Of a DNA stretch of 64,000 nucleotides, positions 46,684 through 60,531 are shown piece after piece. This stretch comes from Hirudinaria manillensis. Its lineage: Eukaryota > Annelida > Clitellata > Hirudinida > Hirudinidae. The DNA is taken from positions 4,420,142 to 4,484,141 of the forward strand of contig CM067532.1 in the NCBI GenBank assembly GCA_034509925.1, written 5' to 3'. Positions within the stretch are counted from its first letter, which is position 1, and each line of letters starts with the position of its first letter. Below the pieces are notes generated by a model. It made no database searches and was not told where the DNA came from. It saw only the letters and a list, made by a program, of their open reading frames with translations. The position numbers and the translations under genes were made by a program.

Positions 46684-49600
46684 ATGGCGATTAGCGCTAA
46701 AAAGGGAAAGAATAGAGTTATTAAAAAAGTCCTGCATTATTTCATATTTGTAAATATTGTTTCAAAACTAGTTCCGTGCAGAGGAAGCATTGAACTGCAA
46801 AGCAAAGGTTAAAGCTTGATCATCTTTTAACCTCTTATAGATAATTTTTTTTGTGCATGCTTTTGTAAATTAGCCTTGCGCGTTAGTGCATTGTATCTTT
46901 GATTGCTTCTGCTTAATCACTGATATTCGTTGTCGAGATCAAGTCGTGAAAACTATGTTATTTGGAACGTTGAATATCAAATCAAAATAAGTCCTATGCA
47001 ACAGTTAAGTACGTATTATTGTACTCATTTAAGATCTATATTTAAATGGCCAGTAGGAGCCACTTTTATGTTTTGAAAATTCAAATGATTTGACATGTTC
47101 ATCTCTGATTAGGAAGGAATGTTTGTCTCAAGATTAATTGGCTGATGGTAGCACATGGGTTACTAGTTAATTTCTGATCCTTTTAGAAATATAAACATAT
47201 GGAATTTTTATTTGGCAAGGATCTAACAAAGATCCACATATTGAATTTGCTTGTTGTTTCTTAATATTTGTGATTAAACTCAGTATATTAATAACCTTAA
47301 GTAACTTTCTCTTGGCTCATTTTTGGAAAACATTTGACTTGATTTAGTAAGGAAATTAAATAAATTTTGGTTGGGAAGGTCCTTTGGGTCATTGGTTTTG
47401 GCTACAGATGTTTTGTCTTTTCAGCTTTTACAAATGGAGCAGAAGAGCTATATAATTCTGGAAGACCATTCCAAGTATTTTTATTTTATTTAGTCTTTCA
47501 TAAGAATTTCAGTTTGTCAAATTATAACTATGACCATAATTTTGAGACTCACTTATTCAGCAGAAAATGTTACTCAACATTGATTTATTAGTTTTAATTT
47601 AATAATCAATGAGCAAAATGGCGTATGAATCGATAACAATTGAAGAGACGAACACATTGCATAGATTGCACAATGGAAATATTTGACATTTTTGCATGTT
47701 GCAATGCATTTGGCATCGCCATGAATCTCAACCTGACTTAAGTGTTTTAAAAGAAAAGAATGAAAGATAGTTTTTTGTTGAACTGATAGAGCCATAGAAA
47801 TATAATTATATATATATTATTTATATATATATATAATTTACATATATATAAATATATATATGATTATTTTTAGGAGTCTCTCAGATATGAATCTCCTGGC
47901 TTTAATAGGTAATCATTAATTAATATTTGTGATTTTAGTGGATACCTTCATCTTATTGTGTAATTAATCAATAAGACTTGACCATTTGCATCTTCGACAG
48001 TATTGATTTAATGTGGCTACCACACATTTGTTTATTATGTAATCTGGTTATTATTTACTACCAGGCTTGATTTAGCACATGATTTGTAAGTTATTTGGTG
48101 ATGATCATAAATCCTTGTTGAATTCTGCTTGATTTTTTAGCGACATTTTTTTCAACCCTCCTTTTATGGATTACGGTTCAAGGTTTGTTATAAAAACACT
48201 GATGTTCTTATTAATATTTGATATTTAAAGAAGAGGGTCTTTTGTTAAATCTAATTTCAAAAGTAGAACCATTTGTATATTACTGAAGATCTGCTATTTA
48301 TAATGGATGCTGAATTAGCATTATTGTTAATGTAAATCAACTTTGCCTCACACAAATGTTTCTAATTAGCTTTGTAAAATTTTGTGCTTTCCATTGTATG
48401 CTCTTTCAGGGCACTTAACAAGCATGTGTAGTTGTTGAATCATATTTTGTAATCTACGTAAACTACAATTGTGGATTTATGTTAATTAAAAAACATTTCA
48501 CTCCTGCTTAAAACATTTGAACATGATGCAAAAGATTCTCTTATTAGAAAGATATACCATATTATTGATAGTTTACAAATTCTTCTTTTTTTGCACAATG
48601 GGATTTATTCATTCCAAAGTCCTTAAAAACCTAATAAGTAGGGTTTGTGTGAAAGTTAGTTTTAAAATTGAGAGTCAGAAATTTACTAAATGCATTTGTT
48701 TTTACATCGTCATGTTTCGAGCGTTCAAATTAAATCCGAGCGATTTCTTTGTTCAGGCCGATCGGGATGCCTTTTGTGCAGCAGGTGATGGTGCATAATG
48801 CCAACCCCCAACTAAGCCTACATCTTCTGTCCATCTCTGGTAGCAGCCCTCATTTCCACTGTTCATTTTTTGAGGATAAGGTAATCTTAAAAATTATTAT
48901 TGATGGTTTGTTATGAGTGCAAGGGGAAAGTTAGTGATCATTTGAAGACATGCTTTTGTCACTTTCATATTTTTATGGTTCTAAAATATAGGACCTTGAA
49001 TTTTTTTCAACATTCTGCATTGTTTCTTAAATGCTTCCCTCCTATTTTGGTGAATCTACCCATATTAAATATACTGCTGACATATTATGTAAGTTAGTGC
49101 TTACTTACGTATTATGTGTAATAACGTGCTTATTCATATGATTGATTCAGCTTTATATGGAAAATGTATGATTTTGTTTGTAATTTTTATAAATTATGTT
49201 TAACACATTGTATTTTTATTAAAATAAAATGATATTATGGACTCATTGCAAAAAAATTGTTTCATGCAGTTGGTAGCTCCAATGGGAAATACAACATTTG
49301 AAATTTGCTTTCTTGCTCAAAATCTTGGCCAAATAAAAACAACTCTGTACATTCATTCTTCACGTGGATCCTTCAAATATCATGTTAGTTGCACATCTCA
49401 TTCTGCCTCGAACATTTGTTAAATGCTCACGTGACGTGAATGCCGAAGGTCTCGGGCGAAGGAACGCAAAACCCGTACAGGATCCGACCCGTGCTGGGTG
49501 CAAGAGTTCCAGTAAACAGCAGTTTCTCCCCCATCATACGTCTATACAATCCTCATGAATCAGTTTTACAGGTAAATTTTGTCGAATGCTCACCATATCG

Positions 49601-52600
49601 AGACCATCCTGCTTCAAGGACACATTTTTAAGCTTAAATTATTGGCTTTCGGTTTTTGTTGTTGTTCTGATGATGTGATTGATAATAGGTCCAAGAAATC
49701 TATAGTAGCGGAAGTGACTTGCACCTGGAACTTCCTTCAGGTCAAATAGAGGCAACCAAGGATATGTGGGTTTGTGTCATGTGGAATATTTGCAACGATT
49801 TCCATACCTATAACAAACATTTATTGTTCTTTGCTTTGGTTATTTATTTTGCAATTATTTTGTTGCATTTGATTTTCATAAAAGGAAATTCCACCCTACG
49901 AAACCAAACCGATAATGAAGGCCAACTTCCTGGGCCGAGTCGAAAACAATCACACGGCTTTCATCCGAATCAAAACGAATAAAGAAAGCAAAGAAGAAAT
50001 GTTGGTGGTGCCTGTGGAAGTTGAAGTCACTTCTAGTAAGTTGCAGTCACTCGAATCTTTCTTTTTCAATTCATCAAATGCATGTTTGTTTTTTTTTCAG
50101 GTCCCGGCCTGTTCTCTGTGAGCGAAATATTAGATTTTGGCTTTTTGAGAACATTTGACGAGAATGCAAGTCTCAAACTAGACGTGTTGAACTCAAAATC
50201 ACAGTCCATACACATATCAGTAAGATTTATTCTGTCCATTGCATCAAAGTTAAATACAATGAAGTTGTGTATAATTATATGTAATTTATATATATAAAAT
50301 TCATCACTTACATTGTGGGTTAAATATATAAAATATATTTATAAATAATATATATTGTTAATTTGCTTAAGTCTTACTCTTCTTCTGTCGTTAGAAAAGA
50401 GCACCTCGACTATTTGAAATCTTTAAATTGACGAGTTCCGACTTTGCAGAATGTAACCGTTGAACCGTGGAATGAAGCCATCGAGATTGACTTTGTGCCG
50501 GTCGAAGTCAAGCACGACATCTTCAATCCGACCAGCGTGGCTTTGGTGACCTTTCAAGGTACTTTCGGAAGGAGGGAAATGATGGACTCGATAAGAATAT
50601 AAGACCGAGATGATGTTATTTTTTTAGCTTCAAAAGCAATTTCCCTAAAGGAATGCAGTGGACACATAGTCATATGGTCAGCAGACAATCCACAAATGTT
50701 GCAAATTCCATACGAAGCACAGGTTTTCTTTGGGTAAGGACATCTACTATTATTAGTTGCTTGACCGTGATTTGGTTTGTTGTAATTTAATGAAATTTTA
50801 ATTAATTAAGTAATTAATTAATGAAAAAAATGTTACCATTTCCAAAGTGATAATCCACCATATGATGGAAGGTGATGCCAATTTGTGCTATTAACAGGGA
50901 TCTCCAGTACAACAGGAGTTTGTATTTCTATAGTATGGAGAACAATCAAAGCATCTCTCAGAGCTTCTCTGTAAAGAATTTGTTTAAACATCCTGTTGTT
51001 ATCTTCAATGTGAGTTTAGGAGCAGAAGCTAAAGGTGTCTTTTCAGTGAGTCTTCCTTAAACTTTTGTCCTTGGAATGAATATATTTCTAAATTATTTCC
51101 AAATTAATTTATAATTAAAATGATTTTAACCTTAAAATAAATAAAAAAAAAGTGCCAGAATTGATGAATGTTAAAGTTAATATGATAAAATTGACTGAAA
51201 TTAAAGTAAGCAATGAAGACATGATCCTTTATAAAATAGCAATTTATAACTTGTTTAAATTGGGGAGATGCCTTTGGCCAAATCATTTTTAGGACAAATT
51301 TGATTCTTACATATAAATATAATGTTGCTATAAATAAACTTTGGTATCATTCATTCCAGTTTATGTAAGCAATAATTAACATTTTATTTGTGGATGTGAC
51401 CACAGTTACTTAACATCTGTATTTATTCTCACAGCAGTACTTCTTGTGTTGGTCTGACACCCTTTAATTAGATTTAAAAAGGAAAACAAGAATTTTTCAC
51501 CCTGTTATTTGATTTCTTTATTTTTCTGTTGTCAGGTTTTAAATTTCTCGAAACCAGTTCTGGTTATGCCCGATGAAGAGTTGGTTCTGTTGACTCTAGC
51601 GTTTCATCCAGAGAGGGCAGATCTTCACTTCAACACAGAAATGATTCTACACACAAATTTGTCCCTTTTCTCTGCATCCATAATAGTTTATAATGGGAAG
51701 CTGCAAGTTTACCACGATGCAAACCAATTGAATGGCCACCTGAACTTTGGAACTCTTGCAATAGGAGAAAAAAGATCTCTTAACTTCACAGTGCTCAATA
51801 ACAACCCGATAGATGTAAATCTCGTTTGTCAATCTTTATTGCTTAATTGATTTGACATTCAAATTTGTGATCATGTGACTTGTCTTTGATTAGATTACGA
51901 TTTCAAAGTTCTACACAAATTTTGATGGAGCCAAGGTCGAATTATTGCACGTCGGTCCAAAAATTGGTCACCAGCACGGCAGGACGTCGGGGCCTTGTTC
52001 GGCACATGTGTGTGTATTAGGAATGTCTTTTCTTGATCATCTCAATTACTCTGACCATCTCTTTTGTTCTATTTTTCATTTGGAAGAGTTCGTGCCAAGT
52101 ACTTCTCGGAGGTTACCACGAAGCATCCTTCAGACTCAAAATCAAAGCTCCCGACAGAGAAGGTTCTTTCCGAGCCGAAGTGGTTTTGGAATCGAGAGAA
52201 GAGGTGGGATTTATACGTTTGTAGGTGTATCGAATCGGAAATGTTGAATTTAGAATCAATTTTGATGCTCTTTCTATGTTTATAGTTGCTCTTGTTAACT
52301 TTCAACCTACAAACCTCAAATGGCAACATCCTAATTGACCCATCCAAGCTTGTATTCCATCAGTGTTTTCCTGTAAGTGATTTCTATTATTAAGATAATT
52401 TGAAATAGTTTTGTATCTACTTTTACTTTTTAAAGGGGAAAATCGTATGGATAGATTTACGTGTCAATAGCACTTTCCAGAGAGATTTAAGGCTGCAGGA
52501 TGTTTCCTTTACCTCGAACGATCCGAGGTTCAAATTCATTCCAAGAACTCATCATTCGATAATCATCAGTCCAAATAGAGAATCTGTGGTACGTCGTTGG

Positions 52601-55600
52601 TGCTGAATAATTAACCGAATGGTTTCGATCGCTGCCGTCCTTTGCCGAGTTGCTAGGATCATGATGATTATATTTTTCCACTCCAGTTAGGGAAGCTGTA
52701 CTTTGATCTTCTTCAAGGAAGCACACAAGATTTCTATTTGACTCTTTCCATGGATGACTCAGGTTATTGGTCTAATTTTTTAAAAACCAATTTGACTCGA
52801 ATAATTTATTTATTGATTTATAAAATAATTGATCGTTTCAGTCGGCCATTCATGGCTTCTCAGTCTGGCGTTGAATAGAAGTGCCGTGGAAGTGGACATC
52901 TTACTTTATTCAAGATCGAGGCACAAGTTTATGAACTTGCTACCATCAGACAAAATGTAAATCATTTGCATTAGATTATTTGACACTGTACACTCATAAG
53001 GAGCTTTTGATTGGCATTTGCAGTTCCAACGTTACGATGCAGCTCAATACCGATCACATTAAAGGTTTTCTATTTAATCTTCAAGCACATCTTTCTTGGC
53101 CATCTTTGCTCAATCAATCCAGCGTCTCCTTCCCTCTCACTCAAGTTGGGAGTCAGACCGTGAGTTTTCTGTTTTTACAAAATAAGTTATTAAAAACAGT
53201 TTATTTACATGTAATAAGTCTCTGTCTCTGTCTCTCTTTTTCTTGGTGTGGTTAGGTCTCTTGGATCCTACTAGAGGAATCCTGACATCAAACATTGTGA
53301 AATTTCTGAATCCCTTTAATTGTTTATTTTGAAAGCATTTTATTGCACCACTTCTGCTTTAAAATATCAAGTGCAGTGATTTATGTTTTTTTTATCACAT
53401 TAGATTAAAGCAATAGAATTTTTGGCAGGGCATGTCTTTTGTCTTGAAATTGGTGACTCATTCTTGGCTCTCAAAGCTACCTCTTAACATGACTTGATTT
53501 AAATGACTGATGTCTATGTTTTGGTCTTGTTATGAAAAATAATGTCTTTCAAACAATCCTGACCATGATTTCATGCAACTTTGGTTTTATTTTAATATAA
53601 TAAGTTGTTAAATCATTACTATCGATAATGTCATAAGTTGCATTGCGTGCACATTTTTAATTGATTTATTCATTATACAGCTGTCATTACAAGTATAATT
53701 ACAAATATGATGATACATATCATAACATAGTTTAAAATTTGCATTTAACAGAGCGATTGGTTTACCATTGAGAACCCTTCAAATTTGCCCATATTGCTGC
53801 ACATTGTGCCCGACTTTTTATATCCCGATGCCCATCAATTGCTAGCATCGATCGGCTCACATTTCCTGTCAAACGAGGAACTCTCTGAGATCGGTGAATC
53901 TCTGGAGTTCAATGCAAACAGTGGATCGTCGCATCCCTTCTTCGTTTCTTCCATCCTGCACTCTGATTCCATGAAGGCAGTCGGACTGGAACCTCACGTT
54001 TCTGGCATTCGACCGCCCACCAACACGTCCGTCTTGACACTCCAGCCCGGAAAACGAGTTTCTGTTCAACTGATTTTCCATCCCAAAGATGAAGAAAAAC
54101 ATTCATCTCTTTTCATCATCAGGTGAACCTAATCTCTAATTTCATTTTTATTCCATCCAAGCTGACAAACACTTCATGCGGATATTTCACATGTTGAATA
54201 ATAAATGCAAATCCTATTTTAATAAAATGTAATTTTGTTGAATTTGAGAGCACGGCAATTACATAAATTCTAGTACAAAAGAAATTAATACTCTGTGCGA
54301 GCGCCGACAAGAATCCTCAGAGAGGTTGCCCCATCTGCAAACGTTTCGGCCCATTATACCTCTGACGTTCTCCGGGGCCGGGCCACACCCGCTGATCAGG
54401 CGGATGTTCTTGTCGGTCGAATCTTTTGCACACTTGCCTCCCCCCTCTCTCTCTTCGTTCCACAATACGACGCGCATATGAGACCATCGCCATACCACGC
54501 AACCCTCGCTCACTACAATTCTCGCGCCCGAAACCGACATCGAACTGCCAGCGGAGCTTAGTTACGCAGCTTAAATACCTGGCGTCCCTCTCTGACCATA
54601 TCCACTGCGACGCCGCCTCAGCAGCTACTGGTTAGGCTGACCTCTTGCGGGAACGCGTAGGTAGACTTTCCGATGACTCCCCTTGCTCCCACCTCTATGG
54701 CGAAGGACCAAACCCTGTATCCCTTTTGTCGGAGGTCCATCGCTAGGTCCAGGTATTTTTCCTCCTTCAGACTGTTGATAAGATCCATTCTATCTTCCCA
54801 GGGCACTGTCAACTCTGCCAGGAACATGTGCATCTGCCTTTGTTGATGACAGTACATATGTTATTCCCAGCATTAATAAAATGTCTTTCTCAGAATTCCT
54901 ATGCAATGCAGCAAAGTTCTATTTTTTGCAGGCCTGCCACATATTTTGATGACTTTTCACTTTTGCAAAATTGTTGACATTATTAAATAATGTTTGAAAT
55001 TCATGATTCAGTTGGAATATCTTAAATTTTTGGTGTAATAAAAGTAATAATCAGATTTAATAATGAAATTTTCATAATTTGAAATATATCCATAAAATTT
55101 GGACACATGAGATTATTTTGAGCAGTCATGTCAAATTGTGAGCAACGAAAATTTTATTGCATCAAATTCATGACATTTTCATGAAACTCATTAACATTGC
55201 CTTGCAAATGATGGAAAATATATTAAAACTGTTATTTATATAAGAATAAGGAATGAAGATAAAGTTTTTCATGAGTTATTCAAATCCAACGCATGAAACA
55301 TTCATAGGTCAGGAAGGGAATTTTTTCTATTTTCATTTAGTATATTTTTTATTTTCCAGGAACAACTTGACAATAATTGAAATTGTTAGAGTAGAAGGTC
55401 AGGGTGGCAGAGGTGATCTGAGGCTCAGCAACAGGAAACCAGGATCGACAAAACCTCTCTCATTTGAAATGTCCGACAAGCACATGAAAATGTGTGAGAG
55501 TGAGTTGTTTAAATAAATTCATTTCTTAACGAATTAAAACAAGTTAATTATTTACCTATTAATATTATTGCCATTGCTCCTGCTGTGCTGATGTAAACAG

Positions 55601-58600
55601 AAGGCAGCTCCTCGAAAGGCATCAATTTTTCCATAAGGAGAAGTTTCACTCTCCATAACTTAGGACAACTTCCCGTGACGATCCATTCTTTTGAAATCTC
55701 TGGAAGGGCGTGCGAAGGTTATGGATTCAAAATACTGGACTGCACTCCTTTGACGCTTCACGCCAACGAGAGTAAAAAGCTCAGCATTGTGTGAGATTTC
55801 TAAGATTACTTACTGATTTAAATGCCTTTTTTCTTTCATCTTTCTTTGTTAAATTCCAATTTGCTTGTTATTCATTAATTGTTTTAATTCTTAAAGTGTA
55901 AATTTAGCCCCCGTAGCTCATGAGCATGGCACTATATAAATGACATTATTATTATTATTGTTATTAAATATTTATTCAAATTTTTGTCTTGTTTTGACTA
56001 TGAGACTTGATGTAATTTTTCATTCAGCTTTACGCCAGACTTCAGCATGTCTAAGGTGCGACAGGTTTTAATCTTCAGAACTCACCTCGTGACCGAGATG
56101 GAGTTCGTCCTGCAAGTCAACATACCCGGTTACGTGATCTCCAAGTGTGCTTCCGTTCTTCCGCGACCCATTTGGGAACCGATGATGTTTTACTGCGTCG
56201 TCGTCCTCGTGGGTTTCATGGCAGTTTGTATCGTTACGGCCGCTTATTACGAGTCCAATCAAATACTTTGCAATGAAATGCATCGACTGAGAAGCGAGCA
56301 ATTAGAAGGCTATTACGACAGGTACAAGGTCTTCGACTTGCGCCACTGTGCCGGCAACGAAACTCCGAAATGCATGAACAGAAAGGTTCTCTCGCAAGAA
56401 GCTTTCGGCTCATTGGATGCCAAGCCGACGCAATCCGGTTTGCCGGCACCGAATCCGAGCAGGTTGTTGGTGGGACAGAAACCGTCCAAACCTTCGACGA
56501 ATCTCCTCTCGTTTCTGTCGGATATTTACCAGGGTCTCAAAATCTCTTTCTTGACACAAAGCAATCACAAAAAGCCTTCTGTGGAACCAAAAAAGAAAAA
56601 CGATAATAGTTCAAGATTTTCTTTCTGTTTCTGGAACATCTTGAAATCCAAAAACATAGAAAAGGTTCAGAATCCCAAAAAAGAAGACCTTAGCCCTACA
56701 CAAGTAAGAAACAGCTTACTCCTCCAGCGTAGAACTGATACTGAAGGCATCCTGACCTTGAGGAAAAACAAGAGGCAGAAGAACTATTTGCCACCCAACA
56801 AACCACTTGACATCCTGGTCAATGAAGCAGCAGAAAAAACGTTTGCTAAGAACAAAAGCGAAGGTGACTCGGTTCATGTTTTATCTTGACGAGGACATTA
56901 AACATGATTAAAAATTGTGACTTATGCATTGGCTTTAAATCTAAATAATAGTATACTATTCTAACAGGATCTCGTTCATTCAAGCAAGATGCCAGAAAAG
57001 GTCTGATGAACGAAATGAAGATGCCAGACAAAAACGACGATTCATCGTCCACGGCGACGGACACGTCAAGTTTGGAAAATGACGACAAAAATATTTTGAC
57101 CGAATATCAACAGACTAAGAGGGACAAGACTAAATTGTCAAAAAGTAGTGTTCCTTTAAAAATTCCAAATGCAGCTCGAGATGAACGCACGGGCAGAACA
57201 ACTTCTCACTCTCCGAAAAGAAAATTCAGTAAAGAAACAGAAGAGTTTGCAAAAACGAGGTTCTTTCAATGAAATGTTTACTTAAATTATAATGTGTTAA
57301 TGTAAGATTAATTAACAAGATGAAGGCAGAATATGAAGCAAGATGAAAATTTTAGCAATTGAGATCCTAATTTGCCAAATTGTATTGCAACAGACTCTTG
57401 CCTAAGCAAGAAGCCACCAAAGTAAAAACATCTACCAATCCTCTGAGAGGCAAAAGAAAATCAAACACTCCTTTCCATGGTTTGTCTTTATTTTGATGTC
57501 TTTTAATTCATTCAGTTTCTTTATTAAATGTAACTGACATGATCACAACATGTGTTGCTCTTTTGCTACTTAAGGATCATCTTCTCAAAACAATGCAAGA
57601 CCCCAATCCAAGTCACCAACCCCAGCATGGGACTCCCCCTCAGCCAATGGTTTGATTTTTATTCATTTATGCATTACTAGAACAACTTAAATTACTAAGT
57701 GCATTGCATGAAGTCCATGGAATAAACTGATTTTCTTCAACCAGGTGATGATCTCAGTGACATTGTAAATCAAACAAGCAATTTTGCCAAATTAAAAAGT
57801 CCTTTACTCGATATGGACAAGAAAACCAAATGTTCCCACCCTTTTCAAAACGATGCACCTGACGTTGTTAATTCCACGTCCAGCAACACTGCCAAACCTC
57901 TCAAGACTTACCCTTCAGTTACCAGTGAAAGTAATAGTCACTTCTAATAGTACTTCATTGTGTTGAATGCATTAAGTCTGTCTATCATGAATGTATACAA
58001 TCCTAGATTATGTGTTGCACAAATATTCATGCAAATAAAAAAAAAAGCATTTTGCTTAATTAAGTCAGTTTAAAGATAATGCAATCAGTTTTTTCAGTGA
58101 TTACTAAACTGTGACAAAAAAAATAATCTTCCGATCCTAACAATCTTTTTAACCAGACTTTCATTCACTGTAGAATGAATGATTATAGCCAAATATAAGT
58201 GTCACAAAACATATTGCTTTTGGTAAAAAAGCTACCATGAAATAATAAAAACTCATTGTTTTGCTCACCAAAATGCTTGTTTCATTTTATAAAATAAATG
58301 ATTGCAGCTCCTTTGCCAATGTCCTCGCTCTCGAACTTCGGAGGGAGGCCCGTGGCAGCGGTAGGGGCCACAGTTCGTCGACCTTGGACTCAGGCAGATT
58401 CTCCGTCGATGCATGACATCAACTCGACATTCAAGGGCTCCTCCGTCGGTTCGATCCAAAACCGCACCATTGCTCCAGAGTCATTCTTGAACAATTCCTG
58501 TCTCGTCAACAACAGCAGTTCCTCGAGACCAGATTTCAAGGCCAACTCTGATTCAAAGGAACTCATCCATAATGGTTGGATTTTTTTCAATCATTTTAGA

Positions 58601-59296
58601 GTTTATTAAATAAACAGCTAAAAGACTATTTAATTATCGAAAAATTGTTGAAATTTTTGTGCCAGATTATTTGGAGCCCAACAATAGTTTCAAAGCACCC
58701 ATTGAAAAGCACGATGCCATGATGCAAACGTTGCTGGCTGAGAGGCGCAAGAGATTGTTGGAATATCAGAAAAAGATGCTCATTTCAGGTCAGTTTATTT
58801 TTTTTAAGAAGGATTGAGAAATTATGGAGATTCAAATGAAAATTATAAATTGTTTTTTTGATTGATCATATTACTATCCTTGGAACCAGAATTTTTATTT
58901 GTTACTGCAGAATGGTCAGGAATTGGAAAAAGTGTGACACCCACTCAGCAACCTTGGAATGATTATTCTGGTTACTGGTCCTCCCAGTCATGTCTGTCTA
59001 ATGGAATAGGTGGTATGTCTCCTTTGACACCAAGGTATGATATGTTTGGCCCATCTCCTTGTTGGTCAAACTTTAAATCTTCTGAGGATAACACCTGGGT
59101 GTCTCCCTCCTCACTTTGGAGATCTTCTGAGCCACTCAAGTTGGGCTCTCAGGATAATAGTCCGTATGCCATCTTTGATCCATTCAACACTCTTGAGAAC
59201 AATGGAAGCATTTGGAACCCCACCAGCACTGGATCAAATATGAACAATGGTTGGGATATGAGTTCCTCCCCTTCCGACAAATCTAATGACAAGTAA
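46684..59296 (+). CDS. TMEM131: Transmembrane protein 131 homologue (collagen-secretion factor)
   Basis: Type I ER membrane protein that, in worms and mammals, recruits procollagen through luminal PapD-like domains and links to TRAPPC8 through its cytoplasmic tail. About 32 exons, all in phase, give 1,784 residues. Starts: 46684, 47425, 47874, 48141, 48757, 49270, 49449, 49689, 49885, 50101, 50450, 50628, 50898, 51536, 51894, 52087, 52286, 52436, 52687, 52842, 53024, 53752, 55360, 55601, 56028, 56968, 57394, 57575, 57745, 58308, 58666, 58911. Signal-peptide-like start in exon 1; PapD-like landmarks RPIGMPFVQQVMVHN and RIRPVLGARVPVNSSFSP; one transmembrane helix at about 56173-56250 (MMFYCVVVLVGFMAVCIVTA). 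The tail has an acidic DDSSSTATDTSS block and the conserved Trp-rich C-terminus (PWNDYSGYWSSQ...SIWNP). Exons 2-4 are tiny and least certain. Introns hold LINE debris at 54.3 and 55.9 kb. Confidence 0.93.
54295..54860 (-). mobile_element. Retroelement fragment in a TMEM131 intron
   Basis: The minus strand at 54857-54618 encodes FLAELTVPWEDRMDLINSLK followed by LRQKGYRVWSFAIEVGARGV. This phrase is common in invertebrate and fish retroelement ORFs (a nuclease-like block downstream of RT). The GC-rich DNA to 54295 has no clear reading. It lies antisense to TMEM131, in the intron after exon 22. Confidence 0.6.
55903..55978 (+). mobile_element. LINE/SINE 3' end in a TMEM131 intron
   Basis: About 70 bp reading CCCGTAGCTCATGAGCATGG then CACTATATAAATGACATTATT with an ATT tail. 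It matches the 3' end of the LINE remnant at 8.24-8.30 kb (reverse strand: CTGTAGCTCAAGCGCACGGC then GCTATATAAATG). Confidence 0.65.
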
Positions 59297-60531
59297 TCAT
59301 CAAGATCTGGGCCTGTTAGCGTGTGCTTCCTCAAGAAAGAAGTTTAAAATTGTTTTCTCAGCATTTAGGCAGTTATTCAAGTGTCTCACATGCTGCTTTT
59401 CTCAATTTTGCTATTTATTTTACATCTCTAAAACATTTCATTACTAATTGTTTGGTATTTTTATGCTTTATACATTCAAACTAAAAGCTGGACTCAAATT
59501 TTTAGCATTGCAAACACACTGCAGATTTAAATTTCACCATTTTTACTACCACCAATATTTGATAAGTATCATATTTTCTGTAAGGGTAAAGTCATTCATT
59601 TTATAACAGTTTTATTTTTGAGAGCTATCATGGAATCAGCTTCTACTCAGAGGTATGCATTGCTGTCAGGCTCAGGAGGCATGAGATAAAAAAATGCACA
59701 ACGTGCTGCTTTTTTTTACTTTAAAAATATTAACACATTTTTATTCTGCACACCTTGGTTTTTACAACAAAAATCTTAATAATGGAGGTTTGGCTATTAT
59801 CAACATCACTTGAGATGTGCCAAAAAAGAACGCAACAAGATCATTATCACCATTGCTGAAGAACGGATTTCAAATCTTATTCTAATTTTCACATTTTCCT
59901 GGAGGGCTAAATATCATGAGCATACAGTAATAGGATTTTCGAGAAATGATTTTGGCGAAAGGTGTTCGTGGATCTGGTGGACCATGGATTCAGTTGGGTT
60001 TGGATTGGACCGCGGGGCCGGCAATGTTTTTGATATTGAGTCGGGGGGGGGGGACGTTCTGTTGTACTAAAAATCAGTTTAGGCAAAGCCGATTTGTTAG
60101 TTTTGGATGAAAATTATGAACAAATAGCATGGACAATAATAAGAACCAAAGCGCCTTGCGAAACGGTATCTGTCCAGCACGACGTTCGTCCATTCTAAGC
60201 TATTACTTGGAAAAAATTAATAAGCCTCCTATTTTTATTGAACCGTTTTTGCAGTTTGGAAAATACATAGTGTGTCATTTTAACGTTTTTCACTTATTAA
60301 TTGTTAAATCCATATGTATTTCATACATATCTGAAAACTAACCTGGAATTATCGGGTTTTTAATAGTTTTTAAATAATTCATTTAATTTTAAAGAAATAA
60401 TATCAGGTTTTAAATTAATGATACTTTGCAATCGAAATAAATGAAGATATATTTGGTCTTTGTTTGCGGAAGTTTTGCTAAAATATTTTTCAGTGGTATT
60501 CGCTTCTCGGTAGCGCCAAAACGTATTTGTA
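59297..60531. other. TMEM131 3' region and UPF1 upstream region
   Basis: Non-coding. It includes an 11-G run at 60043-60053 within a short GC-rich island (59990-60060). No AATAAA stands out near the TMEM131 stop. The UPF1 promoter should lie just left of 60532; no TATA box is evident. Confidence 0.4.

Noticed and set aside
50860..50880. Extra TMEM131 micro-exon (DNPPYDG)
   Set aside because: It would need a ~26-bp intron after it; joining 50733 directly to 50898 keeps frame without it.
54259..54561. Overlapping frames on both strands in a GC-rich patch
   Set aside because: High GC removes stops in all frames; only the 54618-54857 minus-strand peptide resembles a known family.
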